A stretch of 64,000 bases of DNA from Vicia villosa (taxonomy: Eukaryota; Streptophyta; Magnoliopsida; Fabales; Fabaceae). Both the position numbers and the translations under genes were made by a program. The notes beneath the pieces are model-generated. The model worked only from the letters and a program-made list of their open reading frames with translations, was not told the DNA's origin and made no database searches. The stretch is taken from positions 1 to 64,000 of the forward strand of contig NW_026705920.1 of assembly GCF_029867415.1 (NCBI RefSeq), given 5' to 3'. Shown in pieces: positions 23,369-34,069 of this stretch (position 1 is the first letter of the stretch; every line of letters begins with the position of its first letter).

Positions 23369-25190
23369 ATGGTTGAAACAACTTCATCTACTCCTACTTC
23401 TGAACAAAACAACAATGGTAACAATGGAAGCAGTAGCTTCAATGGTTACAATAGACCACCAGTCTTAGATGGTGAAAACTTTGAGTATTGGAAGGATAGA
23501 CTTGAAAGTTACTTTCTTTGTCAAGATGATGACTTATGAGACTTAGTGTTGGATGGTTACTTACATCCTATAAACACTCGTGGAGTCAAGATTACAAGGC
23601 AAGTTATGAGTGGTGACCAAAAGAAAGAATTCAAGAATCATCACAAGTCAAGGACCATATTGCTAAATGCTATCTCTCATGCTGAGTATGAGAAGATAAC
23701 AAACAGAGAAACAGCTCATGACATCTTTGAATCTCTAAAGATGACTCATGAAGGAAATGCTCAAGTAAAGGAGACAAATGCCTTAGCTCTAATCCATAAG
23801 TATGAAGCATTCAAGATAGAGGAAGATGAGAACATTGAAGCAATGCTTTCAAGATTCCAGACTCTGACTGCTGGATTGAGAGTGCTAGATAAAGGCTACA
23901 CCAAAGTTGATCATGTAAAGAAGATCATCAGAAGTTTACCCAGAAGATAGGGACCCATGGTGACTGCATCCAAGATTGCCAAGAATCTGAATGAAGTGTC
24001 TATTGAGGAGCTGATCAGTGCCTTAAGGAGTCACGAGATTGAGCTGGATGCAAATGAGCCTCAAAAGAAAGGTAAGTCTATTGCATTAAAATCTATTAAT
24101 AAAAAATGCACTAACGCTTTTCAAGCAGAAGAAGAAGAAGAAGATTCTGACGAGTCAGAATCAGAAGAAGAAGAAGAAGAAGAAGATGAACTATCTCTCT
24201 TATCCAGAAGAGTAAATCAACTCTGGAAAAGCAAGCAGAGAAGGTTCAAGAACTTCAAAAGGCCTGAAAAAGGAGAATCTTCTGGACACAGAAGATCTGA
24301 CAAGAAGAAAGTAACGTCTTATGAATGTAAAGATCCTAGACACTACAAGAATGAATTTCCAAAGCTTCAGAGGGTAAAGCCCAAGAAAATATTTGAAAAG
24401 AAGAAAGGTCTTATGGCTACATGGGATGACTCAGATTCTTCTGATCAAGAGCCAGACTCTAAAGATGAGCAGGCCAACATAGCACTCATGGCAACAGTTG
24501 AAGCTGGTGAAGAGTCTACCTCTGATTCAGACTCTGATGAGGTATTTTCTGAACTTACTAGAGATGATTTAGTTTCCAGCTTATCTGAACTTTTGGAAGT
24601 CAAGAGTCATCTTAGTATCAAATACAAAAAGCTAAAAAAGCTCTTTGAATATGAAACTAATAGACTTGAAATAGAAAATTCTGAACTTAAAGAAAAAGTT
24701 TTAAAACTAACTAAAGATGTTGAATCATCTTCAAGTTCAGAAAAGTCTATTCCAAGGACTAACAATATTCTGAAAGAATATGACTTGAGCTTCAGAAAGT
24801 TCTTATCTAGAGGAATAGGCAGAAGTCAGCTAGCCTCTATGATATATGGTGTAAGTGGAAACAAGAGAATAGATATAGGCTTTGAGGGTGAAACCCCATA
24901 TAAACTTGAACCTGTTGATGAGATGATTATCACATACAAACCTTTGTATGAACAATTCATGTATGGCCATTCTCATGATATTAAACACACATCACACTCT
25001 CAGAGTTTCCACATAACACACACAAAGAAAAATGTTGTTGCACACCATAGGAAATCTTATGTTAAACCACATGCTAAGTCTCAGTTCAATCAGAACTTGA
25101 GAAGGACTAACCCCAAAGGACCCAAAAGAATGTGGGTACCTAAGGATAAGATAATTCCTGTTGGAGATCTCTTTCAAAGCTCAAAAGACA
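23369..25190 (+). pseudogene. Copia gag
   Basis: One frame runs from an ATG at 23369 (MVETTSS) to about 25190. It has in-frame stops at 23537-23539 (TGA, where a Trp is usual) and 23948-23950 (TAG). It contains the UBN2-type gag core (YWKDRLESYFL, then the helix block with EYEKITNRETAHDIFESL and FQTLTAGLRVLDKGYT), an acidic run of Glu residues and a zinc knuckle reduced to one Cys and one His (YECKDPRHYKNEFP). Loss of the other cysteines would abolish zinc binding. Confidence 0.9.
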
Positions 25191-25640
25191 AACATGTCAT
25201 GGTACCTGGACTCTAGGTGCTCACGACACATGACGGGAAGAAGGTCTATTTTCCAAGATCTGGAACTTAAATCTGCTGGAGAAGTAAAGTTTGGAGGGAA
25301 CCAGGAGGGCAAAATCATTGTGTCTGGAACCATATGCATTGGTAACTCTCTCTCTCTCTATAACTAATGTTCTTTTAATAGATGGATTAGCTCATAATTT
25401 ATTGTCCATAAGTCAATTAAGTGACAATGGTTATGACATAATCTTTAATCAAAAGTATTGCAAAGCTATTAGTCCGAATGATGGCTCAATCCTATTTACA
25501 GGCAAGAGAAAGAACAACATTTATAAGAATGATCTTCCAGATATTAAGAATCAAAAGGTTACTTGCCTTATGTATGTCAGTGAAGAGCAATGGGTCTGGC
25601 ACAGAAGATTGGGTCATGCTAGTTTGAGAAAGATCTCTTA
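25161..25640 (+). pseudogene. Copia protease and pre-integrase region
   Basis: Two frames are needed. The first gives the aspartic protease start, where the catalytic triplet reads Asp-Ser-Arg in WYLDSRCSRHMTG instead of Asp-Ser-Gly. The second (25291-25641) gives the rest of the protease (GLAHNLLSISQL) and the gag-pre-integrase block WVWHRRLGHASL. A frameshift near 25370 and the altered triplet make the enzyme inactive. Confidence 0.88.
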
Positions 25641-26574
25641 GATTAACAAACTCAATCTGGTCAAAGGACTCCCTAATCTGAAATATAAATCAGATGCTCT
25701 TTGTGAAGCATGTCAGAAAGGGAAGTTTTCAAAACCTGCATTCAAGTCTAAAAATGCGGTCTCTTCCTCTAGGCCGCTAGAACTTCTGCACATTGATCTT
25801 TTTGGCCCAGTCAAAACAGCATCAATCAGAGGGAAGAAATATGGATTAGTCATCGTAGACGACTATAGCAGATGGACATGGGTAAAGTTCTTGAAACACA
25901 AGGATGAGTCACATACTGTGTTCTTTGACTTCTGCACTCAGATTCAATCTGAGAAGGAATGCAAAATCATAAAGGTCAGAAGTGACCATGGTGGTAAATT
26001 TGAGAACAGATTCTTTGAAATTTATTTCAAATAAAATGGTATTGCCCATGATTTCTCTTGTCCTAGAACTCCATAACAAAATGGAGTTGTAGAATGAAAG
26101 AATAGGACTCTACAAGAAATGGCCAGAGCCATGATCAATGAAACCAATATGGCTAAGCATTTCTGGGCAGAAGCAATTAACACTACATGTTATATTCAGA
26201 ATAGAATCTCTATAAGACCTATTATAAATAAGACTCCTTATGAATTGTGGAAGAACAGAAAGTCCAACATTTCATATTTCCATCCATTTGGATGTGTATG
26301 CTATATTCTGAATACTAAAGATCATCTGCATAAGTTTGATTCTAAAGCTCAGAAGTGTTTTCTACTTGGATATTCTGAACGCTCAAAAGGCTACAGAGTA
26401 TACAATACTGAAACTCTGGTAGTTGAAGAATCAATCAATATCAGATTTGATGATATGCTTGGTCTTGAAAAACCAAAGCAGTTTGAGAATTTTGCAGATA
26501 TAGATATCTCAACTCAGATCATGAAGAACCTAAGAGTAAAGAGGTATCAGAAGATCAAGTTGCAGCTTCTTTAG
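25641..26574 (+). pseudogene. Copia integrase
   Basis: After a TAG (25639-25641) the same frame gives the zinc finger (CEACQKGK) and the DDE core: LLHIDLFGP, VRSDHGGKFEN, and QNGVVE. TAA codons near 26033 and 26075 and a TGA near 26095 break it before the long open end (26119-26574, with HPFGCVCYIL and FLLGYSERSKGYRVYN). The frame is constant, so the damage is nonsense mutation. Confidence 0.9.
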
Positions 26575-27915
26575 AGAATCTCAGAATATCTGAAGAGCTA
26601 ACACTCAGAAGATCTTCTAGACTCAACTCTACTCATCCAGAAGATGTTATCATTGGAAAGAAAGATGATCCCATCAGAACTAGAGCATTCCTGAAGAACA
26701 ATGCACAATGTCAATTTGGTCGAGTGTCTTTGATTGACCCAACTTCTGTTGATCAAGCTCTGGAAGATGCTGACTGGATAATTGCCATGCAAGAAGAGTT
26801 AAACCAGTTTACAAGGAATGATGTTTGGGATATGGTTCCAAGACCAAAAGGATTTAACATCATTGGATTAAAGTGGGTCTTCAGAAACAAGTTGAGTGAG
26901 AAAGGTGAAGTCATCAGAAACAAAGCCAGACTGGTTGCTCAGGGTTATAGTCAGCAAGAAGGTATTAACTATACAGAAACCTTTGCACCAGTGGCCAGGT
27001 TATAATCTATTCGTTTATTAATTTCATTTTCCACTCAGAATAACATCACTCTGTATCAGATTGATGTTAAGAGTGCCTTTTTAAATGGTTATATAGATGA
27101 AGAAGTATATGTCCACCAACCTCCTGGTTTTGAAGACTCTAAGTCTCCAGAACATGTTTTTAAACTTAAGAAATCATTATACGGACTGAAGCAAGCTCCC
27201 AGAGCTTGGTATGACAGATTAAGTTCTTTCCTTCTGGATAATGGTTTCACTAGAGGAAAAGTGGATACAACTCTCTTCTGTAAAACCTTTAAAAAGGATA
27301 TTTTAAATTGTCAAATATATGTTGATGATGTTATATTTGGAACATCTAATGCTACACTTGGAAAGGAGTTTGCTAAGTCTATGCAGGCAGAATCTGAGAT
27401 TAGCATGATGGGAGAACTCAAGTACTTCCTAGGCATTCAGATCAATCAAACTTCTGAAGGAACTTATGTTCATCAGACTAAGTATGTGAAAGAGCTTCTG
27501 AAAAAGTTCAATCTGTCTGAAAGCAAAGAAGCAAGGACTCCAATGCATCCAACGTGTGCATTAGGTAAGGATGAGGTAAGCAAGAAGTTAGATCAGAAGA
27601 TCTATAGAGGTATGATAGGATCTCTTCTATATCTTACTGCTTCTAGGCTTGATATTTTATTCAGCGTATGCTTGTGTGCTAGATTCCAATCAGATCCTAG
27701 AGAATCTCACTTAACAGCTGTTAAAAGAATTCTTAGGTATCTGAAACGTACTACTAATGTTGGTTTAATCTACAGAAGATCTGAAGAATACAACTTAGTA
27801 GGATACTGTGATGTTAATTACGGTAGAGATAGAGTTGACAGGAAAAGTACTTCTGGAAGCTGTCAGTTTCTAGGTAGTCACCTGATCTCCTGGTACAGAA
27901 GCAGAATATGTTGAT
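26575..27915 (+). pseudogene. Copia reverse transcriptase
   Basis: RT begins near 26730 with MQEELNQFTRNDVW, WVFRNKL and ARLVAQGYSQ, then TFAPVARL followed by a TAA. It goes on with QIDVKSAFLNG, PPGFED, KKSLYGLKQAPRAWY and the catalytic IYVDDVIFG at about 27318. The frame then carries the RNase H start (LVGYCDVNYGRD, DRKSTSGS) up to 27914. Confidence 0.92.
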
Positions 27916-28230
27916 GCTGCTGGATGTAGTACACAAATGCTCTGGATGAAAAGTCAGCTAGAAGACTATCAGATATATGAGAGTAATATTCCTATACTCT
28001 GTGATAATACTTCTGCTATTTGTTTATCTAAGGATCCTATCTTACATTCTAAAGCTAAACATATTGAGATTAAACATCACTTCATTAGGGACTATGTTCA
28101 GAAGGGTGTTCTTTCTTTAAACTTTGTGGATACAGAACATCAGTGGGCTGATATCTTTACAAAACCCCTTGCTGAAGATAGGTTTAAGTTCATTCTGAAG
28201 AACATCAGTACGGATTTATGCCCAGAATGA
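27890..28230 (+). pseudogene. Copia RNase H, end part
   Basis: The frame resumes with AEYVDAAGCSTQMLW in place of the expected continuation of LISW. A short deletion, about 30 bp judging by family spacing, removed the segment between, and the frame shifted. ILCDNTSAICLSKDP, KHIEIKHHFIRD and ADIFTKPL complete the RNase H domain. Confidence 0.88.
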
Positions 28231-28738
28231 AAGGGTGAGAAGATCTGATATATGGATTAGATTTGAAATGTTTATTTATTTCTTATCAGATGTTCTGGAT
28301 ATGTTGATCATTTAGATACTCTGATTCTGTTACTCCTAATGTTTCATATGTCTAAGTATGATCCAGAATTTCTGTTAAAGCAAAACAACTGTCACCAGCT
28401 ATTCCAAATGATGACCACGTGTTCATTCTGAAGGGACAAGCATGTGTGCAGTTAATGAGACGCCGCCCTAGGTAACTGTTCAAATCATTTCAAATTTCAC
28501 GTTATCTCTCCTAACGTCATTCAGCATTAAATGTGATTGATTCTCTGCATTTTGTAACTGTTCATTCTCATAATTTCATTGCATTTTGTTTCACGTCTGT
28601 GGCTATTTAAACTCATCTATCATTCATTTTCCCTCTTTTCACGCATTCATCATCTCTTTGTTTATGCATTTCTGCCTCTTCTTCTCCCTTTTCAAAAACC
28701 CTAAAGTAAAGAAACCTAGAAATCTCAGTTGTGCTTCA
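28231..28738. other. Spacer between copia pol and the envelope-like ORF
   Basis: About 500 bp without an open frame. It contains a TATTTAAAC motif near 28603 and a pyrimidine-rich stretch before the next ATG, so it could act as an internal promoter or splice region for the downstream ORF. This is a guess from position. Confidence 0.4.
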
Positions 28739-30382
28739 ATGGCGTCTTCATCTAAGTAAAATGTTGGTTCATCTTCTCAACCACAAAATCAAGATCAACA
28801 GCAACAACAACTTGTTCCACATAAGACTTTTTTTATTCCGTTAAAAGAATCAGAAGTTATCTGTGAAATGATGGTCGACTTTAATAATCTTGAAGAACAT
28901 GACATTCATCTGAAGGATAACATGATTTTTCAAGGATGGCAAGCTTTCTTCTATGGTTTGTGTGGACCAGTTTATCCAGATTTGGTGAAAGAATTTTGGG
29001 TTCATGCAACTGTAATGCCTAAAGCTATTTTGTTTATTGTTCATGGTGAACTATTCTCCATCACTGAAAATCTTCTAAGGAAATTGTTTGGGTTGGAAAC
29101 CGTTGAAGGTGTTTCTGGATCAGTTGTAGGAAGAACAGAGTGGAATGATGTGTATGAAGGAATCTACAAGTCTGGGAAAGAGTCTACAGAAATTAAGGAA
29201 CTGAAGACTCCTTACAGAATCTGGGCTAAGATTCTTCTGGGTTGCATCTATCATAGAAAGGCAACTGTTCCCTCCAACTATGTCAATAAGGATCAACAAT
29301 ACATTCTGTATTGTATTGGTAAACAGATAAAAGTGGATCTTCCCTTTATCATCTTCAACCACATGTGGAATCATGTGAAGGAATCTAAAGATGAATCCAG
29401 ATTGAAGAACCCTAAGCACAAGAGAAACATTATTCCTTTTGGAAGAATCATCACAGATCTTCTGGTTCAAACAAAGATAGTTGAGGATCTGGAGAAAGTT
29501 GGCATTATCAAGGATCCTTATACAACAATTGAAAGCACCATGAACGCTACCAATCTAAAGAAGATGGGCTTAATTGAGACCATTGGTGCTACTCCCAAAA
29601 TGGACACTAAAGTTCTAACCAGAAAAGCTCCTGCTCTTGCCACTACTGCTGATCAAGTTCCAGAGTTAGTGATAGAGAAAGAAAGAAGAATGAAAAGAAA
29701 GTTAGATCTACCAGAAATAAGGAAAGATAAGAAGGAGAAGAAAGAAGAAAAGAAAGAAGAAAAGAAGGAAGAACAGAAGGAAGCAAGGAAGGAAGAGACT
29801 AAGAAGGAAGAGAAGAAGGAAAAGAATAAGGAAGAAAAGAAGGAAGAGATACAGAAGGAGAAGAAAAGGAAGACTGTTGGAGAAGGACCTGCTAGGCCTC
29901 AGAAGAAGAAACGACCTTCAGGTATTGTAATTTCTGAACCTGTTTCTGGTCCTGTTTTAAATTCAAATATTGCATCAACAGAAGCTCCACCAAATATTTC
30001 ACCAGAAAAAGCCCCAGCAAATCCACCTCCAACCACCAAAATTTCTAACCCTCCATCTTCCCCCAAGTCTAAAGGCAAAAAGCCTATTCTTGATTCTAAA
30101 CCTCCTGTTTCTGAACCAATTCTTGAACCCACTCCTATAAACACCATCATTCCTCCTCATGCCATAATCTCCACTTCTGAACCTCCTCCTCATTCCAACT
30201 ATGAAACTGTTGACACTGCTGTGTTATTTCACCTCCCCTCATCAGAATCCTCTATTTCTGATTCTTTCATTCGCCTCATGCAATCCTATAATCGTAAAAA
30301 CAAACCATCTTCTGACCTCGTTGTCGTAGTCTTAGACTCGGATAATGAAGTTGAATCCTCTCATCAACCATCCTCTTCATAA
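28739..30382 (+). pseudogene. Envelope-like ORF of the copia element, first part
   Basis: An ATG at 28739 opens a frame with one early TAA (28757-28759); from 28868 the frame is open for 504 codons. The N-terminal 160 residues are globular with conserved Trp and Gly positions. A long Lys/Glu-rich stretch (about residues 285-350) and a Pro/Ser/Thr-rich region follow. This composition matches the extra ORF called envelope-like in SIRE/Maximus elements, whose function is not established. No clear signal peptide or membrane segment is visible. It ends in a serine run at TAA 30380-30382. Confidence 0.8.
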
Positions 30383-31278
30383 ACATTGTTTTTCTTGATA
30401 GAGAATCTCAACCCTATGCTTTCTTTCACCCAGAAAAACCAATCTCATCTCTCAATCCAAAATCTCCAATCTCACCTCCCATAACAAACCCTCCTAAACC
30501 TTTTGTTGATGCACGTTTTTATTTTTTAAATACCAAGGTCAGGACAGGTTTAGAAGTTCTGAAGGTTGCTCATGATTCCAAGTTGGATCATGTGGCTGCT
30601 GGAAAGCTCTGGAGAGCTTTTGGTGAGGAAATACAGGTTGAATTTCTGGATCTCCAAAAAGACTGTTTGGCTGCTGCTCCTGGTCCTGCTGGACTCTTCT
30701 TGGAGTATGATGATGGAAAGTACTATCATCCAATCACCAACTGGAAGCCTCTGGAAAAGAAGCAGTTTGTTGATGAGTTAGAAGAAGAAAATCCTCTGGC
30801 TATAGTGGTATGGAAGCCACATCCTTACAAGGTTCTGACTAGATATTTTTAGTTGTTGTTCAACTGGTTCAGGGAGAACCCTCTGGAGAAGGCCCCTGAT
30901 ATGGTATATCTAGAAGTTGAGTACCCTCTAGAACCTGAGCTTCCCTTCTTTAAAGAGCAACCTGCTGAAGATATTCCTGCTGAAGAAAATCATGAAGATG
31001 TTCAAATGTTTGAAGCTGATGCTGCTCATCCTGTTCTAGAAAATAGTTTTGATGCTTCTTCTGCTGATCCTTCTGCCTCTGTTCTGCTGAACACTCTGAA
31101 GGAACTCCAACAGAATCAAGCTACCTTGGCTAGTCATCTAGACAAGCAAGATGACACCATTGCTGAGTTCAAAACTTGGATGAAGAACCAAAAAGAAACC
31201 TCCAAGAAGCAAGCTAAAGACACTTCTGAGATTAAGAACCTTCTGGCCGCCTTAGCTTCTAAGTTTAGCCAGTCGTAG
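30383..31278 (+). pseudogene. Envelope-like ORF, second part
   Basis: A frame different from that of the first part runs through 30583-30852, stops at TAG, and continues to 31278. It has a globular segment (WRAFGEEIQVEFLDL, YHPITNWKPLEKKQF), an acidic Pro/Glu-rich stretch and a C-terminal coiled-coil (LLNTLKELQQNQATL, then LDKQDDTIAEFKTWMK). Coiled coils near the end are typical of this ORF class. The shift near 30380 and the TAG break it from the first part. Confidence 0.75.
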
Positions 31279-32085
31279 TCTGTCTTGTGTCTTAGTTGGT
31301 TTTTCTTTGTTTTTGCATCTGTTTTGCTTGCATCTGCTTTGTATTCTCTTCTTCTGACTAATCAATGAAATATTATCTTTTTCTTTCTTCACTCCATCGT
31401 GTCTTTCATTTGAATCTTTTTTGCTTTTTGATGTTATGACAAAAAGGGGGAGAAATGTGATAATTGAATTGATTTATAATATCATTTGCTGGGCTTAAGT
31501 CTCAACATTCCTAACAGTTATTTGCAAGTTTTCTGTCTTTGATAGTTTTTGCAGGAATGTGATATTCTGTACAAGCTCAATATGAGAAGCAAATACACGG
31601 GGAAAAGCAATTCTAAAGCTCTTTAAGAATTGAAGCAAGCTTAGTGCTCTGAAGCTTCAAGATCTGAAGCAAGAAATGCTGTGATCAAACCTAAAAGCTT
31701 TGATACAAGAAGTTTCAAGATATGATAGCTCAGATACAAAGAAGACTGAAGATATATAGCTCTGATACAAGTGATCACAAAGAGAAATTCAAAGCTCTGA
31801 AGCTGTCCAATGGAAGCTCTGAAGAGAAGCTCTGAATGTTCTGAAGTTCTAGTTCAACGTGAAAGTCTCAACTGAAATGGAAAAATACTCAGGGAAGTAT
31901 TTTATTTATAAATTCTTCTAGTATTAATTTCAGGGGGAGATTGTTAATCTCAGGGGAGACATATTCACACACTCTGAATTATATGCTTATGCTATATCTG
32001 TGTAATTGTCTTTGTTCATCTGATATTCTGGATACAAATTCATATCAATTCTGTATGTTTTTGTCATCATCAAAAAGGGGGAGAT
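31279..32085 (+). other. Copia 3' untranslated region and polypurine tracts
   Basis: The region has no open frame and is rich in the AGCTCTGAAG motif. The true polypurine tract AAAAAGGGGGAGAT ends at 32085, next to the 3' LTR. A second, nearly identical tract (AAAAAGGGGGAGAAATG) lies at about 31440, some 640 bp upstream. Confidence 0.85.
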
Positions 32086-33146
32086 TGTTAGAACAAGAAA
32101 TGTTCTGATCAATATTCTTAGTTTTGATGATAACATTATGTATGAATTTTGTATAAGACAATATGGTAATCTAATCCTTTACGTTTTCCATTTTAGGAAA
32201 AGTATAAAAGAGTTTGCACAACAGAAGATCTAGATGGCTTCATCAGAACATGGTCTGGCAAGACATCAGAAGATGGTCATGCAGAATCAGAACATGAACT
32301 GGAAAGCATCAAAAGATGGCATTCAGAAGCACAAGCTCTGAAGCTCTGATGGTATCACGCTTAAAGCTTTTCAAAGTCAGAAGACAGAAGATACTCTGCA
32401 CCAAATCTGAAGACTCTGAAATTCAAACGTCTATTCAACACATTCTGAGTCCAAAATAAAGTACAAGATGAAAAAGCTATAACGTCAAATCTCTGACTGA
32501 CAAAAGGAACGTTAGAAGCTACAAAAGGCAAAGTCAGTAAAAGCAGCAAATGCATGGCTCGAGGTAGTTGACAAAAGTGTGAAACATTAAATGCAGCGTT
32601 GTACTATTCACGCAAAGCATTAAATGCTCCCAACGGTCATTTCCTATCAAGCGCCTATATATAGAAGTTCTGATTCAGAAGCAGCAACCAACTCACTTGC
32701 AATATACCAAAATGCTGTCAGACTGAAATCGTGAAAAGCAAAAAGAACTTCATCTTCAACCTCACATCTTTGTAATATCTTAGTGAGTGTTAGGAATTAG
32801 AACTTAAGAGAAATATCACTGTTGTGATTACAACTTTATTAGAAGCAATCTAAACTCTTGTAAACATTTTATTTTACATTGATTGTAAAATATTTCCTAG
32901 AGTGATCAAGTTGTGATCTGTAGACTCTAGAAGACTTAGAGGGTATCTAAGTGGATAACCATTGTAATCAGTTGGATTAGTGGATTAAATCCTCAGTTAA
33001 GGTAAATCACCTTGTCAGGGGTGGACTGGATTAGTTTGGTTAACAATGAACCAGGATAAAAATAATTGTGTTCATTGTTTTTATCTTCCAATTTTTTTAG
33101 TTACACTTATTCAATCCCCCCTTTCTAAGTGTTTTTCACTCCTTCA
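32086..33146 (+). repeat. 3' LTR of the copia element
   Basis: TGTTAGAACAAG...CACTCCTTCA; about 1061 bp, followed by the ATATC target duplication. It differs from the 5' LTR mainly by single bases and by a loss near 32216, where the 5' copy has extra sequence. Confidence 0.95.
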
Positions 33147-33279
33147 ATATCTTAGAAACTTCTGATAGATCGTTTAGGCTCCAGAAGTGACTTCTAGTCA
33201 GTGAGTCATAAAAATATGTACTTAGAGTAGGAGATAATCTGCTTAACTAAGAAGCACACATGTAATCTCCAGAAGATTG

Positions 33280-33660
33280 ATGAACGTTATATCTCACTGA
33301 CATCATCTGTAGTCAGCCACGAGTAGTTGGCTTGTGCAGGGTTAGTCACAACAGGATAGTTCTGCAGGAAGTCAAGGGATGATATATCTCGTGGAGATCA
33401 CTGATTAGTCCTTTGTAGTTAATCACGAGTAGTTGGCTTGTGCAGGTTATTAGTGTGATGAACGTTATATCCAGATGGGATCACTGAACGGTTCAGTCAA
33501 CTAGGGGTTAGTTACTCGCGGGTAGCTTGTTCAGGGTTCCTGAGTCAATGGACGTTATATCTCGTGGAGATCACTGAACGGGTCATTGTCCAGATGGTTA
33601 GTCACATCAGTTGGATGTGCAGGATGGTTAGTCACGACGGAGGATCGTGCAATTGTAATC
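33280..33660. repeat. Diverged internal repeats in the solo LTR
   Basis: The phrases GTTATATCTCGTGGAGATCA and CACGAGTAGTTGGCTTGTGC recur two to four times each, with spacing of about 100-140 bp, always as a pair around ATCACTGA. They may be LTR enhancer repeats. Confidence 0.75.
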
Positions 33661-34048
33661 ATGATTTGGTTGTAGTGGATTAAGACCTCTGTTGAGAGGC
33701 AAATCACCTGAGGAAGGTGGACTTGAGGTATCCTTATTCAGAAGGTGAACCAGGATAAAAATAAATGTGTCTTTTACTTTCTACACATGTCATTTTAACT
33801 CAGAACTTCCAAGCTTTAATCTGCAGAACTGTACTAAGCAAGTCAGAAGTTCTGATATCCTTTAGAAGTTAAAATGAATGTCTCATTGGCTATGCAATTA
33901 TCCTTCAGAATATGCTTCTGCTACGTAACTCATAGCATATCCAATACGTGAGATACATGAAGAAAGAAAAGAATTTGAAAGAAAGGGAAATATATTTTTA
34001 GAATAACACAATTCAATCTCCCCTTTCTTGTGTTTTTCTCCACCTTCA

Positions 34049-34069
34049 ACCAGGCTCTGATACCACTAA
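34049..34069 (-). other. Primer binding site of the gypsy element
   Basis: On the minus strand TGGTATCAGAGCCTGGT follows the 5' LTR after a few bases. This is the complement of the plant initiator tRNA-Met 3' end. The ACCAG target duplication of the solo LTR overlaps its distal end. Confidence 0.92.

Larger units (their letters stand above)
22204..33146 (+). mobile_element. Complete SIRE/Maximus-like Ty1/copia element
   Basis: Two LTRs (22204-23286 and 32086-33146) bound 8.8 kb of internal sequence in the order primer site, gag, protease, integrase, RT, RNase H, envelope-like ORF, polypurine tract. The 5-bp target duplication ATATC is perfect (22199-22203, 33147-33151). Integrase before RT marks Ty1/copia, and the extra ORF after pol marks the SIRE/Maximus lineage common in legumes. 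Pol is interrupted by many stop codons and at least two frameshifts. The LTRs are alike over nearly their full length, with scattered substitutions, so the insertion is younger than the gypsy host but not recent. Confidence 0.93.
20603..34048 (+). mobile_element. Solo LTR of a copia-type element, split by a second copia
   Basis: The left part (20603-22203) starts TGTTAGAACAAG and the right part (33152-34048) ends CTCCACCTTCA. Both sides are flanked by the pentamer ACCAG (20598-20602 and 34049-34053). The two parts add up to about 2.5 kb of LTR without gag or pol, so this is a solo LTR left by recombination between LTRs. Its start resembles the LTR of the inner element (TGTTAGAACAAG...TTTTGATGATAAC), suggesting a related SIRE-like family. 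It inserted into the primer-site region of the gypsy element. Confidence 0.88.

Noticed and set aside
29899..30193. Gly/Arg-rich minus-strand frames opposite the envelope-like ORF
   Set aside because: Shadow frames of the Pro-rich coding region on the other strand.
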